NCBI GenBank assembly: GCA_016648135.1
Contig: JADDOH010005031.1
Span: 62,001 to 126,000 of the forward strand
Reading direction: 5' to 3'
Length of the DNA stretch: 64,000 nucleotides
DNA from: Agrypnia vestita
Taxonomy: Eukaryota; Arthropoda; Insecta; Trichoptera; Phryganeidae
Shown here piece after piece: positions 10,187 through 22,500 of this stretch. Position 1 is the stretch's first letter, and every line of letters begins with the position of its first letter. Both the position numbers and the translations under genes were made by a program. A model generated the notes under the pieces. The model had not been told where the DNA came from, searched no databases, and was given only the letters and a program-made list of their open reading frames with translations.

Positions 10187-13100
10187 ATGTCAGCTACAAG
10201 TCAGAAAGAATATCTTAAGAAGTATTTGAGCGGTCCATCAAAAGATGAGAAGAAGAAAAAGAAAAAACATGCTAAAATAAAGGGACAAGGGTAATTTTTT
10301 TCACCCATAATCATTAAAATAGTTTTTATCCTTACAGGTTATATTTAAATGATCACCTAAAAACGATGACCTGAACCTATAGATCCATTAAATCAATGAT
10401 TTATTAAATACTAATCGCACTATACTCAAACATATAAATACACATAAATGTACATGTAAAATATACTTAAATACATGTTACTAAATAGAGCGTGCCAGAG
10501 ACACTTGTAATTGGGATAATGGGCATAGTCTTCATTTATCTTCTTCTTCGTGTGCCCTGTCGGGTCCCCCCGACGTCGGCGATCATCTGGGAGAAAGTTT
10601 CCCTGTCCAGGGCAGTGCGGAACAGCTCTTCCACGCTTCTTATCCCGGTCCACTCTCGGATGTTTCGAAGCCAGGAATGCCGCCTCATTTATAATGTTTT
10701 ATTATTATAGTATCATGTACCTATTATCCTGTTAGTGTCTCTAATAAATATATACATAAAAAAAATATATGGCGGTTCTATGCAAAATCTTGGTCTCAGA
10801 ATAACATTGTTTGTTGTAATTTTTAAACAATAAAAAATATAGGATTGTTTTTTAACTTTTTTGGCTTTTTTCAACCCAGTTTTTGAATTTGACTGTTGAC
10901 CATACAAATTTGTAATTATTATTTCCTAAAATGTGTTTTTATTTTGAAAGCATGAAGATCATCGATGATGACGTTGACCTGAGTAAGATGCGTGCTTTGG
11001 ACGACGATGAATTGGATTTATTGGGCGATAATGAAGATGCTCCACAGGTGGCAGGCATCGTGGATGAAAGGCCAGATGAAGTGAAAAGATTGGAACAGTT
11101 TAGCAGAGAGAAATGGAAAGTTATCACAGAGGTACTTACTTTTGAATTATTAATTTTCTTACTTTAAACTTATCAATTTCGACATCTTGTTGATTATTTG
11201 TAATGTCTGTGGAATGAGCGAAAGAGAGCGAGCGACAGAGACAGCGTGGAAGGCCGGCGGTGTTGCCACCGGGAATCAGACTTAGCTAAACCACAGGGTA
11301 ATACGGTTCGCGCACCGATATCTGACTTTTATTGTACATCTTAATCTGAATAAATTGTAACTGAATTGTACCACTGAGTTTTATTGGAGATCGATCCCGT
11401 AACAAGACATGAGAATACATCGTTACCAGCCATCAATAACCTAACATTGGCGCGACTAGTAAGAACACAACATTATTTAATCATAATAATATATATTTTT
11501 AATCAATTAATTGTTTTAAGGGATTATTTCGAGGGATCTGGTTAAGTTCTGGCTAGAGTTATTCTCTAGATATAATTCATTTCTTATTCCTGTTTTTTTT
11601 TGTGGATACTAGAAAATCAAACTTAGTTTTTGACTTTTGTCATAACAGATGGTTAAAAGTCTTCCTTTTCCTTTTTCTATTCAATTTATTATTCCTGTTT
11701 CTTTTGACTTCTCAGTATCAGAAATACTATTTTGCAGTAACTTGCAAAGATTCTGGAAAACAAATATTTAATAAATAATCCTTATCTTAAGAAAAAGTTG
11801 ATTTATAATTCTATCTGTAATTCGTGGCTACGGCTAGATTTTTTATTTCCGACGTTTCTGTATACAACCTATTCTATCTTACTTGTTTGCGAGCATCAAA
11901 TTTGTTTGTTAAATCCAGTCAAATTGAGTAAAAACTCATCCTGAACTGTGTATTTTCCTACTGAAACCGTATAATATTATACTAGCCTAGCTATGTCTGC
12001 GAGTTTTTTTGTAGTAGTTAAGTAATTTTTTTGTAGAATTGCCCGATAACAGTGTACATTATATATGTAAATATATATTTTCAAATGTATACATTTTCAT
12101 ACATACAAATGAAATTTATGAAATAATGTCTTTTTTAATAATTGTTGTGTTGTTTTATTGTTTGCTAGGGTATTTGATAATGCAAGAATAATGCTTATGA
12201 AATGTGCCTTAAATAGACGCAAGGGGGACATTCTTCTGCTCTGATCCAATCCCCTCATCAAACGGGGTTTCGTTCATCTCTTTACAATTTTATACTCTGT
12301 GACAGAATTTAAAAAAAAACATATTTTTGCTAAGTATATATATCCCAAATTAAGTTAAGACAATTATAAAGTGTATATCAGTGTGAACAAAGACATGTAT
12401 TCATATATGTATTAACAAAGTTTAATCAAATAAATTAACGGTAAAATGTTCATTAAGGAGATATCGGTAACGACTTAAGCTAACTTATTTTCATTGATGA
12501 TATCATAAAATGTTCGATTAATTTTTGTGAAATGAAATGTTTATTTAAAATGATAAAATGACAGAATATTTTATTATATGCAATTAAAAAATTACTAAAT
12601 ATTTATATAATACTTTTTTTAAAATATAATATATGTATATATGTAGTCGATCACAACATAACCTAAGTTTAAACCTACCGCATACGACTATTATATATAA
12701 TATCATATAATATACGGGTGACTCATAGCTAGTAGCAAAAACTTCAGGAAGTCTTCTACATTCAATTTTGAATAGAAAATATTCTTTACTTCGGATGTCT
12801 GAATTTAGTATGTCAGTAAATATGGGATTGGTATGGGTTTTTCCACTTCAGAAAGACAATCGAATTAGTATGTGTAAGCCGTGTGTATGATGCATATTGT
12901 TTCGTTTTGTTGGTGTATAAATATCTATATGTATTCAGTTTCTAATATTTTTTTTTTTTGTTTTTTTTTTTTTTTAAAATAGAGATGCGAACACGGAATA
13001 CATGTCACATCAATATTCTTACTATTTTCAAACTAAGCTAAATGCTTGTGCTATGAAAATAGGACTAACTTGCTAGTCTGGAGTGAGGATCGAACCCGAG

Positions 13101-16100
13101 ACCTTTGGATCACGAGGCGAGAGTCCTAACCACAAGACCAACAAGCTATGAACCGTAATATTCTATTAAATAAATATTTTATTTATTTCCCATAAATAAC
13201 GGTTGTAAACAGCTTAATAAAATGTATGGGCTGTGTGCCGTGACATGTAAGATATGTGTTTCTGGATACGTGGCATTTTTAATATATCTTTTATGATGTA
13301 AGAATGGAAATTAACTAACTTTGATATTTAATAGTTTTAAAATTTATTTTAAGGATGACGGCTTCAACTCAAGCTTAACTGTGCAGCAGATTTCAAATAA
13401 AATTCCAGATATTGTACGATCAGACAAGAGTGACTCTGATTTGAGTCCCTTACGAAACAATGAACAAAGAGATTCTGATATTAGTGTGGAAAGATCTAAA
13501 CCAAATACTGATCGAATAAAATCTAGAAAGAATGGAAATTCTAAAATTACGAAATCCAAAAAGAGTTCTGATAGTGATTTGAGCCCTCACAGGCAAAATA
13601 AAAATGGTTCAGATTCTGATTTGTCACCTGTTAGAGATAGGTTTAAAAAAGAAAACATACAAAGGGAAGTGAAAAATAGAAATAACAGCGACTCAGATTT
13701 ATCCCCACCGAGAAATAAGAGGTTCGAAGAACCAAAAAAAAGAGAAAGGTCAAGAAAAAATGATAGTGACTCGGATCTTTCGCCTCCTCGAAGTAAAAGA
13801 ACCGATCGTGGTAAAGATGATTTTTACAATTCTACAGAAAAACATAGGGAATCAAATGCGTCTAGACGGATTAAACAAGAAAGCGATTCTGATCTTTCTC
13901 CACCGAGAAGAAAGAATAGTGACAGTAAAACCACAAGAAATAAATCACCAGCAAGAGAAAGGAGTAGGAATCAGAGTGATCCAAGAAGAGCAGAGAAGGA
14001 AGATAGACGAGTGAGACATAGAGACAATATTAAATCTGATAATGAACCAAATTTTGGAAATAAAAGAGATTATGCAGAAAGTAAAAATAAAACTAATAAA
14101 AGAACTGATGATTTTAAAACTAAAGATAAGAGAAGAAATAGCAGTCCAGATTCAGAATTATATTTAAAGAAAGAAGTGGAAGTTAGGAAAGCAAAAGAAA
14201 GAGGTGAAAAAAAAAGAAGTAGATGGGCTGATCCCGATGAAGAATTAGGGCAACAAATACTTGAAAACATTAGTAGGAATAAAAATAGAAGTAATGAAAG
14301 TACTTCAAGGGCTGACGATGATGACGTTAGGAAACATGGAATCCACGCTTCAGGCAAAAGGGAACAAAGAGAAAATATTGTTCAACGAAGCAGGGATAGG
14401 TACAATGATAAATACGATAATAAGAAATCTTTTGAGGATCGCAACAATTCAAGAGCTACAGGTCTAAGTAACGATAGAGGAGATGATAATAGAAGAAACA
14501 ATAGTAGGCAAAGTGAAAGAGATGTTGATAATGGATCCACTAAAAAAATGGAGAAGACTTTGGATGGAAAGAAAGCGGGACTGCAAGATGCGAGACAGCT
14601 GAAACAGGAGAATCAAGAATTTAAGACGAAAGAAGCGGAATTGTTTGACAATCTATCTGAAGAATTCTCAGGAAGAAATGCTAAAGCCATCAAAAGAGAT
14701 TTGAAAGGTATGTTTGTAGCGTTTCCTTAAAATAGTACACCTAGCACCAATTTTTATTATCGCTTTTTACGTTTTCTTGCAAACTATTAAAATAGCAACT
14801 CCTCATAAAATTGTTAGGTTTCTAAGGCCCGGTTGTATCAAGTTGGATTAATTAGTTGCCAATTATCGACGCAATCAGATATAAATCTCAAATAACGGTT
14901 AGTGTGTCACTGGTTAAAATACCATCACTATTGTTATAGTTAATAAGTTTGCTGTATTATCGTTGTTTAATTTCTTGGCTTTAAGTTTTTCTTTTTATTA
15001 AATAGTACCTGGTCATCCAAGTAGTGGGTACTTATGGTATTTTAATCGGTAACCGTTATTCGAGATTTGTTCCTGATTCGTGCTGATGATTGTTAACTGA
15101 TTTTTCGCAATTCGGCAGGCAACAATCGGTACTGAACAATAGTTATATCTAAGTTACCAATCATAAATACATTTAGATACAAATAAATCTGAAGTAACTA
15201 CCATGTGTAACCGGTTAAAATAACGGTTAGTCATCACTAGTGGGTACGGGTGGAAAAACGCCTGAAAATGAATTTTCCTAAAGGAATAACAGAAAATGAT
15301 CTGTCAGGGTGATGATGCCCTGAGAAATCGTTTTCTGGACCTGAAAAACCTCTAATCTTTTACAAGAATGGCTTGTTTAATATTATATTATATACTTAAT
15401 ATTTACAGGTAAAAGGGAAACTGAAGAAGACAGACAGAAGCAGAGGGAGAAAGAAGCCAAAGACAAAGAATTGGAAGCAAAATATCACCAGTGGGGAAAA
15501 GGGTGAGACTACATCATATTAAATAGAGTAAAACTCAGTTATTTTACCCTTACTGACTTAAGCATATTCAAAGTTACATTATATTCATTTCTCTTTCAAC
15601 CCTCAGGGCCGGTTGTATCAACTTGGATTATATGTACATAGTTGGTTTAAACTGAAAATCTTGTTTAGCCGGTGCGCGTAATTTTTGATGTGTCATCAAA
15701 ATTGTTGTTATTCAATGTTTCGAAAACTACACAGCGAAACTACATAGGTTTGAACTCGTTTGAGAGTGTATTTATTCTTCTTCTAATGAGGCAGGCACGG
15801 TTCAATAATTTCTACATGTATGTCCTATTGTACAGATTTAAATAAAAAAAAAAGGAAAAATAAGCTTTTTGTCCATTCTATCTCCACATTGTAATTTAAC
15901 ATACCTTTGCAGGACTGTTTATAAGTGTCATTGAATGAATGACTTATTAATAATCTGTTTTATTAAAATAAAATATACATATTCTTTTGAGACACCTGTT
16001 TTATCTTATTGGAAGCAATTATCTTTTTATTGCTATATTTATTATATCTTTGAGTAGAAGGTGCTTGATGGTGCAATTAGTTTTAATTAATAATCTTTTA

Positions 16101-17714
16101 TTATCTCACTCCTTCCCCAGCTTGAAGCAAGTTGAAGAACAAGAAGGAAACATACGAGACTATATGCACGAAGCGTCCAAGCCTTTGGCTCGGCACAGGG
16201 ACGACAGGGATCTCGAAAGTGCTCTGCGCCAGAAAGAGAGAGATGGGGATCCTATGTTGGAATACATGCGTAGGAAAGAGTCCGAGAAGGGGTCTCAGGG
16301 TGATGTACAGGGTAAGATGCATCAGCAATCATGCAATTGTTCAATAATGTCTAACAAAAACTATTTAACCAAATAACATAAATGTTTTTGTAACTGTAAA
16401 GAGAGAAATTATGCCATGTTCTAAATTCTTTGTGGATTAATGGATGTCGGTTTGTCATAAAATCAATACAATATTATAATGTTAAGTTTAATATGTACAA
16501 ACAATAATTATGAAAATAGTTGTTGCCTGAGCAATCAGTGCTGCTGTCTGACATTCAGGTTGATTCAAAATCTTTAATTGGGATCAAAAGTTTTAATTAG
16601 TATTGTCATATACATTTGCGATCAAAGTAATAGTAACCATCTTCAGAAGATTACAGATTTATCTATCATCGCATTCTTACTGAATGTAGGGGTAATACAT
16701 ATCACTCATTTAGGTACATTTGAATATCAATGTCGGTGCCCAGTGAGTACATTGAAACTTAACTTTTATGTAAGCATGTATTTAAAAAAAAAACATAATA
16801 AAAGATATATCTCCGAATACTCCTATCAGAATTAATATCATATTTTAATAAATTACTAGCCTTAAAATTGAAAAATCACAGGACATAATAATTACATAGC
16901 CTGAGCCACGTGCTGATCTACGTGTCGCACAGTGGATCAGCTAGTCAGTGTTGTAGTAATTCCTGTTACGGACTGACATTTGAAATTGGGAGAGTTGATA
17001 ATATGTATTCTGTCAGATAAATATTTTTGGTTTTTGTTCAAAATGTTTTGTTTTGATATGTTTTGATAAATATCATGCTTCAATGTTTTGATAAATACTT
17101 TTGTACTCAATACATGATTATAATATTACTGGTTGGATTTCTATAAAATATTTCTGGACTAGCCCTATATCTGGGAGAATCACGGGGAGGCGTAAATTAA
17201 TGGTTCACTAAGCCCTGCTTTTAGAATGTGAAGTATATATAGTATATTTTTGACGGACCACGGAGAAGCGATGGTGGCCATGTCAACTAGTCGCCGCACT
17301 GCCGTCCGTGCATTCGAGGTTCGAGTCTTTCTTTAGCTGTGTAATTACGTATAATAGCAGTGGATTCTAGAAAGTTGCGGGACAGACATACAATGAAATT
17401 ATTTTATTTAAATTACAAATTATTAAATACATATAAAAAATAAGAATTTTTTTTCTATCACAAAGAGTTTATGTAGGCACCGTCACTATTGAAACATTGA
17501 CTTGCATACAAATTGTTCTAATTGGTGAATTGTTGTTTTAGTGCGCCCAATATACAAAGGTCCATACCCCCCGAATCGTTTCGACATTAGGCCCGGTCAT
17601 CGGTGGGACGGCGTAGATCGCTCCAACGGGCATGAGGCTGCCGTCTTCCAAGCCCGCAGCTCGAAGAAGGCCCTGGACTCCGAGCAGTACAAATGGAGCA
17701 CAGAAGACATGTGA
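10187..17714 (+). CDS. BUD13: BUD13 homologue, RES splicing complex subunit (complete, 6 coding exons)
   Basis: Subunit of the RES complex (BUD13, SNIP1/Pml1, RBMX2/Snu17), which binds the activated spliceosome in the nucleus. Exons: 10187-10290, 10951-11131, 13354-14707, 15409-15502, 16121-16311, 17542-17714; all introns GT-AG and phases join to one 698-residue frame. Residues 1-40 (MSATSQKEYLKKYLSG, then a Lys-rich run) and about 36-90 (KIIDDDVDLS, DERPDEVKRLEQF) match the family N-terminus. Exon 3 is a Lys/Arg/Ser-rich disordered region with six SDSDLSP-type repeats, also seen in vertebrate BUD13. Exons 4-6 give the conserved C-terminal domain: YHQWGKG, KPLARHRDDRDLE, then NRFDIRPGHRWDGVDRSN, whose Trp-centred motif is the RBMX2-binding ligand, ending WSTEDM. 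The N-terminal ATG was chosen because its frame matches the family from residue 1. Exon 3 is strikingly A-rich compared with exon 6. Introns hold LINE, LTR-like, SINE and MITE remnants. Confidence 0.95.
10291..10950 (+). other. BUD13 intron 1, with an antisense LINE 3' fragment
   Basis: The reverse complement of 10537-10690 reads HSWLRNIREWTGIRSVEELF, continuing RTALDRETFSQMIADVGGTR, then a GAA-rich tail. This is the extreme C-terminus of an RTE-like LINE with its simple-repeat tail. The rest of the intron is unremarkable AT-rich DNA. Confidence 0.6.
11204..11446 (+). mobile_element. LTR-like fragment with putative primer binding site
   Basis: A 243-bp stretch begins TGTCTGTGG, contains aataaa at about 11348, and ends CCTAACA. 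It is followed after one base by TGGCGCGACTAG, the form of a tRNA primer binding site of Ty3/gypsy or BEL/Pao elements. It is more GC-rich than its flanks. No second LTR or coding part is seen, so it is a truncated 5' end in BUD13 intron 2. Confidence 0.4.
11746..11965 (-). repeat. Second copy of the 2340-2585 dispersed repeat
   Basis: The reverse complement matches 2345-2585 over about 220 bases, including the shared string gaaacgtcggaaa and the AT-rich stretch ctttttcttaagataagg. It carries the same KYTVQDEF frame but with an early stop. It lies in BUD13 intron 2, antisense to the gene. Confidence 0.6.
12714..12830 (+). mobile_element. Tc1/mariner-like MITE end (CAGGGTGTCTCA family)
   Basis: The run gactcatagctagtagcaaa followed by aacttcagg, preceded by TA, is the terminus of a family found repeatedly in this window. 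The following gtcttctacattcaatttt matches the copy at 40650-40767 (reverse), so the two are one subfamily. Located in BUD13 intron 2. Confidence 0.55.
12948..13150 (-). mobile_element. tRNA-derived SINE with poly(A) tail (family 1)
   Basis: On the minus strand a tRNA-like head has box A TGGTCTTGTGGTTAGG (13140-13125) and box B GGTTCGATCC (13096-13087). It is followed by a body containing gaatattgatgtgacatgt and a poly(A) tail (plus-strand T run 12948-12975). It cannot be a real tRNA gene because the acceptor stem is missing. Located in BUD13 intron 2, antisense. Confidence 0.8.
14822..15242. mobile_element. Two MITE families in BUD13 intron 3
   Basis: An arm of the TAA-type MITE (aaggcccggttgtatcaag, 14825-14850) runs into sequence of a second family (cgacgcaatcagatataaa, ggttaaaataccatcacta; about 14852-14935). 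The second family appears again at 15008-15242 and as a fuller copy at 42517-42734. Confidence 0.55.
17268..17345 (+). mobile_element. tRNA-like SINE head in BUD13 intron 5
   Basis: Contains a box A-like tggccatgtcaactagtcg and a box B-like gaggttcgagtc with tRNA-like spacing on the plus strand. The remainder of the element is not clear. Confidence 0.45.
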
Positions 17715-18061
17715 ATTTGTAATATATTTAAATCTCATAAGGGTCTCCTGCCAGAAATCTTCTGGATTATTATATTTACGTTCGACAACGTTTTCCGATT
17801 TCTCAAAACTTGTGAGTTTGTGCGTGATATGATCAGAAACAATAGACATGAGTTGTGTTAGTGTGGTGTGTATGTATATACATATATCTTTGGGTTTATG
17901 TAGATACTCGTGATTTTTTTTTACTATTTCAGGGTAACATAAATATCCTAATTTTTTATACTTTTATTGTAAATATGTGTGTACTCACATAGTATATATA
18001 TATTACGTATTCATACCTTGTGCACATATAATACATAAATATTTCATGTTTTTGCATAGGA

Positions 18062-18191
18062 AATAAAAATAGTGTCATAATTGGTTACTTGCAAAAGGCG
18101 CATTGCAAAGACAATGAGATTTTTTAAACCATGTATAAAATCATCAAATATATGTGTACATATTGTGAAATAATCAACGCTCCGTGAATAA
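18062..18191 (+). terminator. Candidate BUD13 polyadenylation signals
   Basis: AATAAA hexamers at 18062-18067 and 18186-18191 lie 350-480 bases after the BUD13 stop codon and before the downstream MITE and LINE remnants. Either would give an ordinary 3' UTR. No transcript evidence is available here. Confidence 0.35.
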
Positions 18192-18490
18192 AAAAGTGTC
18201 AACATTAACGGCGTATACAAGATATATTTTTATTATTGTCTTTCATCTTCAACTTAAGGTCAACCTATCAATAAGACAGCATCATACAGGTGTCTCATAG
18301 CTAATAGCAAAAACTTTACAGGTGGATTCGTGCTTTGACCAGAGTTGAAAACGTTCTAGCAACCATGACCTAATACAGTAAAAGGGTGTAATGCAGAATG
18401 TGGCATTGGGAGCTGTATGAAATATTAACAAATCTTCCTGTATAATTGAGTGTTCTGGTTCCAAAAATGTCATAAAATAATCCCGCACTT

Positions 18491-18891
18491 TTATATTAAA
18501 CGAAAAAAATGCATGCGGGCACAGGTCGGCATATCAAAGGTTAAGCATTCGTTGTTTACATTTACATCACATTTAGTCATTCTTTTTTCTCTCTCAAACA
18601 CTATCACTTTTGATTTCCTGACATTCATCATAAGTTCACTCTGCATGCATACATCGGACATCCTGGATACCAGGCACTGCAGAGCAGCTTCACTTTTAGC
18701 CACTAATACTGCATTGTCTGCACATAGTAGGCAGGATATGGTGAGCCCGTCTATTTTCGCTCCTACTTCTAGTTCTGTATACAGATTGAAAAGCATGACA
18801 TTACGCATCCCTGTTTGACAACTTTGGTAATATCAAACCATGATGTGAATGCCCCATTAATTCTCACGCAAGCACTATTTCCCTCGTACAG
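18491..18891 (-). mobile_element. LINE reverse transcriptase core fragment (active site mutated)
   Basis: On the minus strand: LYEGNSACVRINGAFTSWF, VKQGCVMS, then DGLTISCLLCADNAVLVAKS and MMNVRKSKVIVFEREKR. The catalytic YADD has become CADN, so this copy is dead; a frameshift also lies before it. Same family as 5889-6080, where YADD is intact. Confidence 0.8.
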
Positions 18892-19345
18892 GGATGCTTG
18901 GCTACAACAGTTTACAGACTAGAAGGAATGTGTATTAGATTACACATTTTTATTGATTGTTGCGCGGTATGATCGATAATCCTGAAATTATGCGGAGCAT
19001 TGGTTTGTATGTTCCCGATAATTAATTACCTAAGACAGCGTCAGCATAGATTGTTTCACATTCCAATATACAGGACCAACCTGCCAATGGTTGTGCCCGT
19101 TGGAAGAGCTACTGGTATGCTGAAAAATATTACTCTGGATATCGATCTGTTCCATGTCTCTGAGAGGGTATTCCGAAGCAGGATTCTCGTACACCTTTGA
19201 TGTGAATAATTTTATATATGTTTAATATTTGTTTTTGTTTATATATGCTTATATAATTCTAACTTATTTATAACATTTACGAATTAAATTTTGTGTTTGT
19301 AATGTACATGTTATATAAAAAATAAATAAATTGAATTGAGTTGAA
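18892..19345 (+). mobile_element. Jockey-like LINE 3' end
   Basis: Reads MIDNPEIMRSIGLYVPDN in part, then RQHRLFHIPIYRTNLPMVVP and DLFHVSERVFRSRILVHL, the C-terminal tail of jockey/CR1-clade LINE proteins. It ends in an AT-rich 3' UTR and an aaataaattgaattgag tail. Closely similar copies lie at 47215-47995. Confidence 0.7.
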
Positions 19346-19506
19346 AAAAATGCAATTGCCTGTACGAGCTTACTCTTCAGAGATATTGAAAAAATATATA
19401 TGTAATAGCTATTGATATTAGATCACAGTTGCTCAAAAATTTTCGACTCATTATCAGAGGATTTATCATCCTATAAAGTCTTTTCTACTAGCTGTGAGAC
19501 ACCTCG

Positions 19507-22500
19507 TATATGTATGACAGCGTCAAACCAGTAACGTTGTTTTACATTATTCTTCATCAGTAGGAAGGACAGCTACACTACTTTTAAGAGCATTGAATAT
19601 CCTGGGATAAAGGGAATTAGAAAGAGAAGCGTTAAGCAATCACCTTTCGCTGATTATCAGCTGTACAGACCGCTGTATGGCCGATAGTGTCGGCTGCATA
19701 GCCATAGGTGTATGTGATTAACTATCGCCCATTGCCTGCTACTTTTCATACAATTTGTTATTTTTTGAAATGGTAATCGCAAAACCACACACTGCTGCAT
19801 ACTGCGTTTTTGAAGCAATAGATTTACATTGCTGTGCATGCGTTGGAGTTTGACACATTTCCAACCAAATATATATTCTAACCTAAAAATTAAACGTTAA
19901 AAATACAACTTCGGGAAAAACAAAATTGACGTAGGAAAATATAAATATTTTTGTATCTCCCTTAGTGACTCGAATGTCAAATAATGTATATGTACATATA
20001 TATGTATATAATACTTGTATATGTTACAGCGAAATTGCATTTTTAGTGAGACTATACTTTCACTAGTAAAAATGTACTTTTCCCGGTCGGGCAGAGTGGG
20101 GGCAGTGAAAACATCTAAATCAACGAATTCTCAGATTCACTACACATAATCCGTGAAAATACATTACTCAAAGCATAGACAATATATCGGTGAAACCATC
20201 AATTTGTACACGTAATTCTTAAAGCGTAGAAAGTATAAAGGCGGCACTACACTAGACGATTTTTATTCATTTTGCGGTCCTATTTTAACTCCTAAATTAA
20301 AATAGGACAGCGGCACCGCAAAACGAATACGAATCGCGAAGTAAGGTGTCGGCTGAAAGATCGCGCACTCGGGTTTTTTATGATATCTGACGACTGCCGG
20401 AACAAAACGAGGTTATGTCACCATGTAAATATTGGGGGGTTAAGGGAAAATTTTTATTAATGAATATGTATTTTGTCAATTAAGTTTATTAAATATGTTT
20501 TTTTTATAACAATACAACAAAAGTTTATTTCTTACAAATATAGAAACATAAATAAACATACACCCGGTATTATTAATTTTAAATGAACCTTTAAAAGTGC
20601 GTCAAGTAACAAACACTCGATGCGAAAAATACAAAAATCAAAGAGATTCTAAGTCATCATTTACGTTTGAATTCATTCAGATTCTTCCGCATTTCCAATT
20701 TTCTATCTTTTTATCAAAAATGTGTCTAATGTCGTTTGCGTTTCTTGTTTGCGCAAGGGTGGTAGACGTACAACATAAAGTGCGCGGTTTTTAAGTTCGC
20801 AAACTTTAGTGGGTTTTTTATTAGACTTTTTTACCCATCCGAATTCATGTTAATAAATCAACTTATGATGTATAGATAATAAGTATTTAGAAAAAGTGTC
20901 AAAGCTATAGAGCTGATGCACTTGTAGCAGTAGATTAGGCGGTCTAGCCGCATGTAGAGTACTCAGAGTATCGTAGACTCTAAGGAATCGGAAAAAAAAA
21001 AGTTCGCAAACTTACTCGGCTCGACGTCGGTGACAGACGTGAAGCTTGCTCGCACCGTATCATTTTTATGAGTTTAATCGACTGTCTTTTGAATTATAAG
21101 ATGATCAGAATTTCGTAAGTGTTCGCGATTAAAATTTTAAAAATATATTACGTTTTAGTTACCTACCTAAACTAATCATTGAATATCAAAGACCAGTCCA
21201 GAAGTGTGACAGTTCGAGAAACAGAACTATCGCCACAGAATAGAGAATATGCTATCGCTCAAAGGATAAAAATTAGAAATACTGTCGCTTTGTGATGACT
21301 TTGGACTAGACTAGTGTAGAATGAGACACAAAACGCAAAATAAATTTTGAAAAACAAGGTCCATGTGCCATTAGAATCTTGTTATAAAATCATATAATGA
21401 AGAATTGGTGCAGACGAAACTTTCAACACTTCAAAATGACTATTTTAATAATATCCGTTACCTACATAATGTTGATTTGCACAGAAGAAATTAATAATGC
21501 AGTAAGAACCTTGTTCACGCAATGACTTATTAAATTGTTATTCAAGGCCCGGTTGTTTCAATTTGGATAAATAAAAGTTCGTTTAAAAGCATAGATTTTT
21601 ACGGAAACGGATTTCAGACTTGTCAAATTTAATTTTTGACAGTTCGGAAACCAATAAATTCACTAGTAAGTGCAAGTTAAAATATTGTATTCATTTCTAT
21701 TGGTGAAAAACTCTTTGAATATGATAAGAATGACCTTGAATATACTTTCTCTAAAATGCCAGTGAATGACGGACTCACTAGAAAATCAGATTCACTGTAA
21801 CATATACATTAAATAATATCTAATGTATTTTAAAATAATCTAAAACTTCTTTCTAAAAGAAAAACATTATTTGATGCTGGCTGGAAAAACAATGCATTAC
21901 TTGATGCGTGCCAAATGCAATCATAATATTATTATTATTGATATTATTATCATAAAAGCAGAAGGGGTGGGGATGAAAAATAAAAACAAATTAGTTTCGG
22001 TTACTTTGGCTCTTATTATTCATATTATTCACTAAGATACAATCCAAAGCATTATTTATGAGATTAATTTAATTAATTTAAATAAAATTAGATATTTTCA
22101 CTCTCCACAGTTTTAAAGGAATTTTTTGGTAATTATATAGTTTCCTGATATGAATGGACATATTTTTAACTTTGATTTCACAAAACGTGAACTGATACGC
22201 ATGACTACTGCATGCAACAGACATGAATGTACCTATATAGCATCATTTGTGCTCTACTTCAATATAATCTAGTACATCAACATAGAAAAATGTGATTGAA
22301 AGTCATCAAAATACACACATTTACTATCAAGAATTAAAATTTAACTACATGTAGAATACATTTAGGATATCGTTTACACTATTTTGAGGTGGCAAAAATG
22401 CCCGGCATTTATTTGCCTCAGTTATGGCTTTTTTTTTTTTACAAAAAGTGAATATTAAAAAACTTCTGCTATATTCAAAGCCAACTTCAAACTCATTTGA

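Larger units (their letters stand above)
18287..19506. mobile_element. Foldback Tc1/mariner-like MITE interrupted by LINE fragments
   Basis: The left end caggtgtctcatagctaata and right end (reverse complement) gaggtgtctcacagctagta are inverted and each is bordered by TA. Sequence following each end (aaaactttacagg; aagactttatagg) continues the symmetry. Between the arms lie a minus-strand reverse transcriptase fragment and a plus-strand jockey-like tail, so the MITE was a target for later insertions. Confidence 0.6.

Noticed and set aside
13085..13147. Real tRNA gene on the minus strand
   Set aside because: Boxes A and B are present but no acceptor stem closes, and the unit continues into a SINE body and poly(A) tail.
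14070..14357. Leu/Ser-rich minus-strand frame in BUD13 exon 3
   Set aside because: Mirror of the Lys/Arg/Ser-rich coding sequence; composition is explained by that.
17538..17849. 103-codon minus-strand frame over the last BUD13 exon
   Set aside because: Antisense to a well-supported, conserved exon; no own splice or start context.
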